Positions 21,545 to 31,663 of a stretch of 64,000 nt of DNA are shown in pieces (position 1 is the stretch's first letter; each line of letters begins with the position of its first letter). The notes under the pieces are model-generated. The model made no database searches, was not told where the DNA came from, and worked only from the letters and a program-made list of their open reading frames with translations. Source of the DNA: Topomyia yanbarensis (taxonomy: Eukaryota; Arthropoda; Insecta; Diptera; Culicidae). The position numbers were made by a program, and so were the translations under genes. The DNA is taken from assembly GCF_030247195.1 (NCBI RefSeq), contig NC_080672.1:161623839-161687838 (forward strand). Reading direction: 5' to 3'.

Positions 21545-23453
21545 AAACTTTTCCGTGCCGTCTGTGGACTGACGGTATGCTTTTATATGGATTACTCACT
21601 TGGGAGTTTTCCAAAAGCAGCCGTCAGTTCCCGACGGCGACAACACGGACTTTGGTCCGAATAAAAAAAAAACAATAAACATTTCTCCGTCTTCTCTATT
21701 TTTATTGTGGAAGACCAACTCTGCCGCGAGAAGGTTCTTCAACACCTTCTTGCAATTTTTCAGAGCCACACTCTCGCAGTGTGGTAAACAAACACTCGCA
21801 CGAAATATATGCTCCGGCCCCGATGACGACTACGGTAGGGTGGAATACTCTATTAAAAAACACTAATCTTATACCGTGCCGTTCTCCCGGGCACCGGACG
21901 CATCTAAATACACTACCTGCCGTGTTCGGCAAACAAATACAAAAAAAATTCTTTTGCGCCCCACTCGCGCAGTGAGGTAACCAAATGATCCACTAATTTG
22001 CTTTGCTCCGGCGGTCGAGACGGTTACAGTAAACAAAACTTTCTTACCAAACCAGTACCAGTGTTTGGAAGAAACAAAACGAACCTATCGTACCGTCTTT
22101 TCACCGCCGGATGCATACACATCATTCTTCTGCCGTGTTCGGCAACATAAAATTTTTCAAAAACCCCTTTCTGTGGGGAACACTCGCACCTACGGGTGCA
22201 CTAAATTATATAAAATTTCTCCTTATTTGGGTCACTATATATAAAAAAAACCACCTTTCCCCTCTTCGCCGGGGACACTTCGTTCGCGTGAGTGGTTCCA
22301 CTACTCCGGGACCGACCGTAAACGGAATAATAAAAACAGTTTGCGAACCGATTTCGCGAACTGTTTTGTTTTTATTTATATTTTGAGGATGATTCATTCA
22401 TCCATTCAGATGGATGAAAATATCATCATCAATTTTGACAGTTTCCCCGATGTTCGCATCAATGCTCTGCATCATGCAGGTGTAGCCCGATTTGGATCAG
22501 AGTAGTGTGAGTGGAAGAGCGAATGGGGTAAAACGATACCGCGTCTTCGATTTCGAATCAAATAATAAAATTTTATTTCGCATAATTTTGGGTTTGTGGT
22601 TAAACCTGGGATGGTTCGTTTGATTCCAGCGGGAATCATTTTGATATTTTTAAATTATGCGAAAGACATTCTTTGGTCCCTCTCAAACGTTTCTTTTGCC
22701 AAGTACGAAGCGTTTTGAGGCGAAAAGGGACGAATATACAAACTTTTGTCCGGAATGTCTGTGAGTGGGAGAAATGATGACGTGTTAAGCGGTATTGTAT
22801 GAGTGAATGTACGAGTGTGGAATCGAACAGAGTGAATGAATACATGTGTGAATGATAAGATAAAATTGTTTTGGGGTTAATTCGAAGTGCTTATCGGAAT
22901 GTGAATGATCGAGTAGGCCAGTGATTGAGGATGAATGAATGGGATAATGTATGAATGTATTTGGATAGAAACCCCAGCACAAGGTTGTAGTACTGGTACC
23001 GTTAGGACACGAAAGACATTTTTGGACAGTCGATGAAAAAGAACAATATAATGCCGACAACCGTTCCCCTGCAAGTTGAAACATTGAAAATTGTCAATGC
23101 CACTTGCAGAATTTTAGGAATATCGAGTTGTTACCGATCTTGTTTTCGGATTGGATTTAGGGTTCAACCCATAGCCGAGTAATGGCGATGGCTGATAGCC
23201 TCTCGCTTCGCGTATGCTGTCAGTATTATCAGACCAAACACAGGCAAACTTTTCACCAATGAGGACCGCCGGTCGATTAGTTTTTTTGACATGAATTATT
23301 GATAAATTGCGGAGGAAATGATTAGGTGTAGTTAGTTTTTCTTTGTTTATTTATTTATTTATTCATTTCGTTCATTATTATTGTATCGGTGTTAGGTGTT
23401 AGGTTAGAAAAAAAAATTGTTGCCAATTTTTTTCCACCCGGTGTGGGCGAGAT
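21545..23453 (+). other. non-coding 3' segment of the retrotransposon
   Basis: No env-like or other long frame is present. The first 850 bp are rich in short inverted repeats, for example gccgtc/gacggc at 21620-21638. Two diverged blocks alternate: A (about 21761-21850) with A' (about 21954-22036), and B (about 21870-21945) with B' (about 22090-22165). They share tgctccgg and ctgccgtgttcggcaa. A 15-bp near-perfect stem (aaaacagtttgcgaa with ttcgcgaactgtttt, loop ccgat) lies at 22333-22367. A tgaatg-rich stretch follows at 22800-22960. A standard polypurine tract is not evident just before 23454; the nearest purine-rich run is gggcgaga. Confidence 0.65.
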
Positions 23454-24569
23454 TGTAACCCGTCAGGGTAACAATTTAGCACTGGGTGGAAATATACCCT
23501 TTTTTTGCGTATACACTCCGTAGAGTGTATTGTTTACGTTAAAGTTATGCTCACCGCTGTTCGATACCGTTCACATTTAGTTTGTAAATTTTTATATAGT
23601 TTCGCGTTTGTGAACGGTTTTGTGTAATCAGATAGGTGTAGAAAATTTTGTTTTATGTTCGTGAATTAGTAGCATAGGGTTTAGCTAGACCACCGCTCTC
23701 CTCTTGCTGCAATAAGTGTGCTGGATATGCTGCACATAGCGATGACAGCTATGCGGCGGTACTTTTTTTTTGGTGCTGGTTTTGGTGTTTGTTTTGGGTG
23801 AGTGGAAAAGGCGGCCATCGTGAAAAAAGGTTAGTTAGTTTCGGACCACGTTGCAGTTCGGTTTGTTTTCGGTAGTGACCGGTTTGTTTTGGAAAGTCCA
23901 ACCCGCCAAATAACGCGTGTGTGCGGAAGTAAATTCCCGCAAAAGTACCGGCTCGTGGTTCGAGAACTCTGGTCTGGTGTCGGGTCGCCGATTAGGGAAG
24001 CTAAGCGTTAAGGAGCCACTCGCTTCCCCGGCTAACCATAAAGGACCCAGAAGACGCCTTTCCGCTCTCGCTGTGAAGGATCAGCCGAACGAGCCTAGCT
24101 CTCCTTCACAGCTAAACGTCAAGGAGAGCGAAGCAGGGTGGCCAAAGGTGCTCCCTGGGAAGTACACTGCGGTGACTTCTGGGATCTCTCGCGGGGAGCG
24201 AGTAGATCCGGCGATAATTCGCCATCGTCGCTAGGGAGGTTCCAACAAAGGAGCTAAGCTCACCTCCCTAGCTAATTGTCAAGGACCGCTGCCGGAGCAG
24301 TCAACTCAAATCGGGAGAACTCGGCCGTTGCTGTCCCGGCCGGTCGGACGAGACCACCCGCCTTTCCGCCCAGCAGTAGCAGATTAGCAGCAGCAGCAGT
24401 GGAGAGAGTTGGAGGAAATAAACACGGTAAAATTAAATTTATTTGTTTTGTTTACCTTTTTTTTGTTGTGACGAAAATCCGAAATTCTGTAGAGGCACCT
24501 AGGCCGCCCTGAAAAGAAGGGTACGCCGGGCAAACAAGAACCCGAGTAGTGGGCAAACCCCTACTTACA
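23454..24569 (+). repeat. 3' LTR (1116 bp)
   Basis: This copy is 12 bp longer than the 5' LTR because of gtgtgctggata near 23715 and is otherwise almost identical. It carries the same structured block and aataaa signal, here near 24417. It ends in ttaca followed by the duplicated tctc. Confidence 0.93.
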
Positions 24570-25609
24570 TCTCCGGTGGCAAAAGCGGTAGTCTTTTTTA
24601 CCTTTCTTGGATGAATCATCTGGATTTCTATTTAAACATGCAGATTTATTATGGTGAATAATATAACTCCTGGGGCCTAGTACCCAGTGTTTTTAAACAT
24701 CTTGAATCGTACGCAAATGCCAGTACAATTTTTTTGAACCGCTGTATCTTCTCCATTAGTTGAGTACGCAGTAATATATACTGAATCAAATCACAACTTG
24801 TGTCGGACTAACATCGCTTCTGTGTCCTTCCTCTATCTACATTAAGTCATGACCGGCTCCTGGTAAGCTCGTAATGTTTGTTTAACAATACTTATAAATA
24901 AACACCGTGAACTTACCAGGAGTCGTACATTAAAGGATGACTTGTGTCTTTCATCGTTATCGTCTATTGATTTTCTATGCAATTCCAGGAGGTGTCGATC
25001 CACAACGAAGTTTCTTTTCTTCATAGCTCGAGTTGGTTGCGTTCACCACTCCATCATCGAGAAACTGTCACGATCGTATTACAAATTCCCAATAGTTTCG
25101 TAATCACCACTATGGTCTCAATACCTATTAGTGGGACTCATCGAGCGTCAATGTCTAGTCACTGCCCTATTTCTTCGATTAGTCGTATCTTTCCAGTTAT
25201 CTATTTTTAGCTTATACGTAAAAACTTATAAAAATTTTATCAGAAATAACCTTGTACCACGAAGATTTTTCGTTTATTCACCTTGTTGTGCGTACCAAAA
25301 TCAACACAAGAAAGTTTTTGGGTCTTGAACATAATCTAGCTTAAAAAAGAAGATAAAGTATGTTGATTGAAGCATTAGAAACGATGCACATATTCCCTCA
25401 CTGAAGCGGATCATAAAATTAAATTAGTATTGATTCTTACCATTTCGCTTTAGTAACATGGATAATAAAAAAAATTGAAAAAAATTAACTTGTATGTTAA
25501 ATCGAGGTAAAACTAATGTTAAATCGAAGTACGTTAAATCGAGGGTATGTTAAATCGAGGTATACCTATACCTATGTATAGGTATTTACAATCTAGAACA
25601 TAAGCTCAA

Positions 25610-25740
25610 ACGAAAACGGGAATTGGGTCAAAACGGGTATGCTAGCGTACCGTGTGATCATTCTAAATACTAGCAATCATTTTTTCAGACCATTTTACAT
25701 AAAAAGCACCTTTCGTGGTAAACGGCATCCAGCCTTTTAA
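25610..25740 (+). repeat. fourth copy of the ggggtaaaac dispersed repeat
   Basis: It reads gggaattgggtcaaaacggg, then gtgatcattctaaatact and agcaatcatttttt. The order matches the copies at 11424-11700 and 13528-13650. Confidence 0.4.
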
Positions 25741-25950
25741 GAAAAAATCGCGTTTTGGGTCAATTTTTTTCACACTGTGCGCTGGTTGTGATTTTCAAGC
25801 AAAACACATATAAATCACACTATTTTTGTGACTTCCATCACACATCACTTTTCTTGCGTTCACTTTTGGTAAAATGCTTTTGTACGCTTGTAACCAAAAC
25901 TCCAAACTGCCATTCAGCTAAGTTATAGACAGCTGATGCCAGCGCAACGA

Positions 25951-26117
25951 GAGCACTCTAGTTAGATTGTGGCGATGAGGAAGAAGAAGACACATGACGT
26001 ATCTAAATGAGCATGAAATTCGACATCTTAACAATAGAAATACGTCAAATTTCATGCTCGTTTGGATACGTCATGTATCTTCTTCATACTCATGGCCACA
26101 CTCTAACTAGAGTGCTC
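25951..26117. mobile_element. 167-bp foldback with 70-bp arms
   Basis: The left arm 25951-26020 (starting gagcactctagttag) and right arm 26048-26117 (ending ctaactagagtgctc) are inverted copies with a handful of mismatches, around a 27-bp loop. The shape is a miniature foldback element. It has no coding capacity and no clear target duplication. Confidence 0.7.
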
Positions 26118-28213
26118 TATATGCAACAGCTTCACGAACGGCCTGAAGTTGGTGACACTTCAAGTGCCGGACCTTGTACATGCGGACTAAAGGATGAAAT
26201 TGGAGTATTTTTGTTACAGAAAGTTTTGGATTAGAGATGGGCAAAACAGTTCACTTCGAAGAACCATTCCTGATCGATCATTTCTGTAAAAAGAACTAGA
26301 TCACATGAACCGTTCTTTCGATCAGCTGATATTTTATTTGTATCTAGCAAATAGTTCTCAAAACATTCGAATCTGGGAGATTCAATACAATTTCTGAGTG
26401 AGAGCTCTCACAGAACGATTTATGCCTTAACTGTTATACTTTTGTATGCTGAACGGGTTCACTAATGGTGGCGAGTTCTTTATGATGTATAATGACAGAA
26501 GTAGAGAGTGAAATCAATATTTTTCAGGCATTGCATTTATCGCTCATATGAGTAAATACGCCCGGATAGTTTGCTACTGCGACAATAAAAACTCACATTT
26601 TCACACGAAAAGTTATTGGCACTCACACAACTTCTCCGGATAAATACAACGTGTTATTTCTCCGGATAAATAAAACAGCCGGAGAATGAGTGAATGAGTT
26701 TATCACGGAATCCTTCTTGCGTTCCCTGCTTTGCTGTCGTTATTCCAAAACACGATAAAACAAGTCTATCATACTTCTTTGCCGCTTTTCTTTGTAATTA
26801 AGTGTATTTTTTGCAGTTTTAATTGATTTCCACGCACTGAAAACCATTCGATGAAGAAAATAACAAAACAAATTCTTGTTTTCCTAATTAGTTGATTTTA
26901 ACAGAAAAATGAAAAACGTAACTAAATTTTCTCTTAATTTTGTGAGATTCTCAAATAATAGTTATTGAAAATTATTATTGATTTTGATTCAAGATGCACA
27001 TCATACGAAATGACAGCAAAGTAGCCAAGATGCACACCTTACTGGAATACATCAAGGTAGCGACAGTATATTCATACACGCTGGGCATAACGGTTATGCA
27101 GGTAGGTACTTGTCTCAGCTTGGAAAGCTTGTTTTAGCCCGGACGCAACTACCTGAACCAGTACACAAAAATCAGAAATTCAACTGACCTCATTTTGGTT
27201 TTGCCTAGTTTTTCTTTAAAAATATTTCAATACAGAAATGATTTTGATTGACATTTTTTTCAATACAAGTATACTGAAAATTGAAAGTATTGTCGAAGAT
27301 TGTCAAAATCATTCTATTTCGGATTTAGTCGATTATATAGTAAAATTTCAATTATTAACAAATGTAATATGTAATATGCAATACGATAATTATTTTTCAT
27401 CTTTTGAGATTCCAAACTAAATCTGGAATAAGTATGAAGTTTTTTTGTAGTGCTGGCTGACTAAAAAGAAAAGAAATAAAAATTGTTCCTTTCATCTAAA
27501 ATTGAAATCATCAATCAATTACCAACAATAATCTTAAATAGCTTTGGTTATTTCGTCGCATTTAAGAGTGCAGTTTATAAAAAGATAACATTATGAGAAA
27601 CATAACTCTATATTATATTTACGTGTGGATTACTGGCATACGGAGTATTTCAACAATTTGATTCCATACCTTCATCCGTCGGTCGGTGAAACAAAACGTT
27701 TGAAATATCGTATGTTGTATTTTACGATGAAGCAGTTTAATTCAACAATGAGATTAGTTGAATTCCAATCGTTTGTGTCTTGGCTGAAAAGGTAGTGTAA
27801 CGGCATATGAAATTGTATTTGAACTAAAACAAGCGTTACAAGCTGAGACAAGCTTTTCAAGCTTTAGCTCAGGTAGGCTTTTTAAGTTTTGTGCTAGGCT
27901 GAAACGTTCATGTCCAGACTGAAACTGACAGCTTCAAACCAACAACGTTGGATTATTGTTTTCAACAAAAATTTAGTTCGCCCAAATATTAACTAGACGA
28001 AACCAAAAACTCAACTAATTTTTTAGTTGAAATTGTGATGAATCGGTTTTCCGTGTAACATATGGAGCTACAACATAGAGTATTACATGTAGACAAAACC
28101 ATGCTCTTACTATGTTTTATTTCAGTATTTGCTTAATTTGTCTTACTCCCAGTTCCCCTAAGTGCAGAGTTGTGTATAGTCAACCGATTGTCTAATAAAT
28201 GCTCGACCATTAC
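26118..28213. other. gene-free intergenic or intronic DNA
   Basis: No exon was found. There is a gatgggcaaaacagttc-type repeat start near 26233 with gaaccattcc and gaaccgttc words, but no second end. A partial inverted pair, cttgtctcagcttggaaagc (near 27112) and agctgagacaagctt (near 27839), suggests another decayed element. Confidence 0.4.
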
Positions 28214-28221
28214 CTACACAC

Positions 28222-29113
28222 TAGAGTGGGACACGGTTATATGAAAAAAATAAAATTTTGCTCCGAGTAACTTTTTGTGTCGCATTTAGCTCCCAGAGGA
28301 ACTCTGCAAATTTTAAGCTCGATCGGTGAAACTATATTTTTGCGCCCGCTGTTTAAAGATTACATGGGATTTCGTATGGGGAAATCATCTTTAGCAAAAT
28401 AATTCTTCCAAGAGTCGCCCGTTACCTCCTAAAAATATACAGATGGCTGATTTTTATAGGAAATTTATCAAGGAAACAAAGTCTAGAAGACTGCGAAACG
28501 ATCTGATGCTCGTGGAAAAAGTTATTAAGCAAAAACCGATTGAAGCCCTGAAGATTGATGAAACTTTCACTTTTCATAGCATCACTGCTGCTGGCGGTCA
28601 AATTATATACAAATTTTTTAACTTTATTTTTTTATGTACAAAAAAAGCTTCAATTTATCCTTTAAAAATTTTGTGAAGTGGCCAAACAGTACAGATAATT
28701 ATTTTAGACACATTAAGAGAAGATCAAAACGAAATTGCATATAATTGGACAACCAATAGCAGTGGTGCTAGAAAAAAAGAATATTTTATCAATCGTCAGA
28801 ACATCAATCAGTTTCTACTTAATAACTTTTTTCTCAAGCGTCAGATCGTTTTGTGGTCTTCGAGACTTTGTTTCTCTGTTAAATTTCCCATAAAAAGCAC
28901 ATAACGGTTTATTTTTAGGAAGCAATGGGAGACTCCTGGAGGAATTATTTTGTGAAAGTTAATTTTCCCATATAAAATCCCATATAAACTTTGAACGGTG
29001 GGCGCAAAAATATAGTTTCACTGATCGAGCTAAGAATTTACACAGTTGTTCTAGGACCTAAATGGAACCTAAAAAGTTGCTCGGAGCAGGAATCTATTTT
29101 TTGTCCCACCCTA
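28222..29113. mobile_element. hAT-like foldback element with 8-bp duplication
   Basis: The two halves are inverted copies for roughly 290 bp each (about 28222-28515 and 28835-29113), with tips tagagtgggaca and tgtccca-ccta. They are flanked by the 8-bp direct repeat ctacacac (28214-28221 and 29114-29121). An 8-bp duplication fits hAT (or P) elements. The 78-codon frame at 28443-28676 lies in the arm and core and has no domain I recognise, so this is a non-autonomous foldback of 892 bp. Confidence 0.8.
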
Positions 29114-29355
29114 CTACACACATGTTCACGCGACAAAAAATGCCAATTCGATTTGATTTCCTTTCAAAGAAGCGTGATCGAGAGAGTGACATGTGTCAAA
29201 GATATATCTCGTTAAACAACTGATTTTTAAGCAGAATTGTCGCTGAAGCGTCTTGCTTGGGATTCATAATGAGAATAGCACGGACACGGATATTTACTAC
29301 CTGTAGTATCTAAAGTTATTGCTCATTTGTTTGCAACACCCGACTATTACTCCTT

Positions 29356-29684
29356 CACTGAAAAAAATCCAAACGTTAATTCTATTTGCTTCAAACCGCT
29401 TAAAATTCATATGAAGAAGAAATGCTATTGTTATCACGCGCACACATACCTTCTATGTGTCAACTGTATAAACTATGTATGCACACACATAAGTTATATG
29501 TGCATATTGTTATAGAATGGGGTTTTATGTGCCTAATAGTTATGGAATGTGAATGTAAGATTAATATTTCTTGTAAATACACACATTAGGTTTATGTGCC
29601 AGCAAATAGTGTCTATATGCCTCCGTTAATTGCAAAAATCTATGTGTAAAATCAATAGGCATAACGTTTACTTTTTTCTGAGTG
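29356..29684. mobile_element. miniature inverted-repeat element (329 bp)
   Basis: The ends cactgaaaaaaatccaaacg and the complement of cgtttacttttttctgagtg match with a few differences. The interior contains many tatgtg/cacata words. Similar cac.gagaaa ends occur at 32586-32727. Target duplication unresolved. Confidence 0.55.
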
Positions 29685-30671
29685 TTAGTATGAAATCCTC
29701 AATACCTCAAAGGTATTCATCGAACTGATATAGTACAGCGCAAATTCGATCATTTGGCCACAATAATTTACCCACAGATTAGGTGTGAGATTTATTTTAT
29801 GCAACCTAAAAACTGTTAAAAAGCTCAGCAATCAAGCATGTTGCTTCCATGGATATTTTTACTGCAATTGATTCACGTGAAGAACCGAAGCGTGCTAAAG
29901 GTGATAACGCGGGGTGTTTTCTGTTTCTTTTGTGATTGAGGGAAGTTCGACTGCAACATAAATGAGGAATAATAACCTCATAATTGACCATTCAGTTATG
30001 TTCGTTACATTACGGTTACATTAAATGGTGTCTATGTACTGTAAACCAAAAACAATTTTTAAATTTATCCCCGTGGTAGCACTAACTGTTATTATTTGCA
30101 ATAGTATATGGAAGTAAGCCGTTGAACTCTCATGTGACTGTCTAGCCGTTGGTTGACTGGTATGTGCTGCTGCATATGAAACAGCAGAATCACGCTTACG
30201 GCGTTTACGTCTCCGTTTAAATTTACAATCATCAATACCGTTAATTTTCCCGTCGGTTAACGATGACGTCATCGCCCACCATCAATAATGCAAGTTAGTA
30301 CCGGTGGGGCTCGTCAACTAAGAACAAGCAGCAATTATTAAATCAATGCGTGACTCAAGAGGAAACCAGTCTACGAAGTAGTTTCCCCAGTAGTGTATTC
30401 ATGTGCATCGCGTACGGCACAGCTCAAGGGTGCCGTTTCTGGGTTCCCCTCTACATGCTCTGCGTGTGCTTGATCCAACCTCACAAACTTCTCGCTAAAG
30501 GAAAACAGTGTCGCCTTTGTTTGCACAGCAATTAACCGAATGAATCGCAAATTTTTAATTACAGAAGGTTTCTTCCACAAATAACCCACATTCTGTTTTT
30601 AATTACTATATTTATCTGTAATCTAATTAATTAATAGACACATTTTGTTTTGTTTTGCTTGTTTTTTTTAG
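29685..30671. other. upstream intron or intergenic DNA of the ABCG gene
   Basis: No plus-strand exon with a Walker A motif was found here. A minus-strand frame at 30021-30272 starts with ATG and has a basic run (KFKRRRKRRKRD) but no recognised domain. The sequence ends in the polypyrimidine tract and AG acceptor before 30672. Confidence 0.4.
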
Positions 30672-31663
30672 GAAATCTGGTGTTGAAGGCACTATTCACC
30701 TCAACAGAAAAGCATCATGTTATATCACGCAAGAAGATCACCACCAGCAGCTATTGACAATTGAGGAGCTAATGTACATTGCTTGCCAACTGAAAATCAA
30801 AGGAAAAGCTGATTTTGCCGAAACAATAACAAACGTATTGTCTGATCTGAATCTGAATCATCGCAGAAATGTAACCGCAGATAGACTGAGTGGAGGCGAG
30901 AGAAAGCGCCTCTCTATAGCACTAGAGATGGTGGCCAATCCGTCGATCTTTTTTCTGGACGAACCTACTAGCGGTCTGGACGAGGTTACTGCTGCCACGT
31001 GCGTTCGATTATTTCGAGATCTTGCCAAACAGGGTCGTACGGTAGTCTGTACAATCCATCAGCCCTCGGCTAGTATATTTGCTTTGTTTGATCACATCTA
31101 CGTTGTTGCACGGGGACTATGTGTTTTCCAGGGCAGTCCGAAAGCAGTTGTGCCGTTTCTATCCCACATGCGAATTGAATGCCCCCGGCACTACAACCCA
31201 GCTGATTTCAGTAGTTATTGTAATGGTTTTCGGAAAAAGCACAACATTGAAACTGTTTTCTTTTCAGTCATTGAGATATGCGATAGTGAGTCCGCAGAAG
31301 TACTTCCAGCTCTTTGCGAAGCAATGCAGAATGGTAAATCAATTTGCGTTAAGTCACAGTTTGGAGCACCAGCAGGTAGTTCTGCCTTGATTGTGGATGA
31401 GGAGCCTAATTCGTTAGAACCCGTAAGCGATTTCGTGATAAAACCTACAGTCACATCGATGATTTTAGAGCAGCAGCGACCAAGGGTGTCAACGTTGGTG
31501 CAGAAAATGAAACAAATTACCCGGTTCTTCCATAGCCCGCATGCCGTCTCTGGATTCGTGCAATTTTGGGTTCTGTTCCAGCTAATGTGGACCAAAATAA
31601 TGAGAAACAGAACGGTACTTTGGATACAGTTCATCCATCATGTGATTTGCGCAATCTTTATTG
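30672..31663 (+). CDS. ABCG exon: ATPase domain and first membrane helix
   Basis: The acceptor is tttttttag before 30672; the exon enters at codon position 3. The donor follows 31663 (g|gtatac), leaving one base of a glycine codon. The end of the exon (FIHHVICAIFIG) starts the membrane domain. Confidence 0.88.

Larger units (their letters stand above)
14712..24569 (+). mobile_element. Ty3/gypsy-like LTR retrotransposon, apparently full-length
   Basis: Two direct LTRs (14712-15815 and 23454-24569) begin tgtaa and end ttaca, and the whole is flanked by a 4-bp duplication tctc (14708-14711 and 24570-24573). Internal order is primer site, structured leader, gag, pol by -1 frameshift (protease, RT, RNase H, integrase), then a 1.9-kb non-coding segment. 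No env-like frame exists between pol and the 3' LTR. By eye the LTRs differ by two substitutions (near 14918/23660 and 14949/23691) and one 12-bp indel (gtgtgctggata present only in the 3' LTR). That indicates a recent insertion. All catalytic motifs seen in pol are intact, so the copy may be autonomous. Integrase after RNase H places it with Ty3/gypsy-type elements. Confidence 0.93.
13653..25567. mobile_element. pogo/Tigger-type DNA element split by an LTR retrotransposon
   Basis: A 23-bp perfect inverted repeat bounds the segment: aggtatacctcgatttaa then catac at 13653-13675, and its complement at 25545-25567. Subterminal copies of gttaaatcga occur at both ends (one near 13713; three more at 25498-25543). 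Termini of the form CAGNNATACCTCGATTTAAC are typical of pogo/Tigger elements. Removing the 9.86-kb LTR retrotransposon leaves about 2.06 kb. No transposase domain was recognised in the remaining flanks (13676-14711 and 24574-25544). The TA duplication is not clear because both ends lie in tatac-rich sequence. An alternative is two solo ends, but the perfect match and shared subterminal motif favour one element. Confidence 0.6.

Noticed and set aside
21545..23453. env gene of an errantivirus-like element
   Set aside because: No frame long enough, no signal peptide or membrane anchor; the segment is a hairpin-rich non-coding region.
26233..26420. hAT-type end (agagatgggcaaaac)
   Set aside because: No matching inverted end or direct duplication was found nearby, so an element cannot be delimited.
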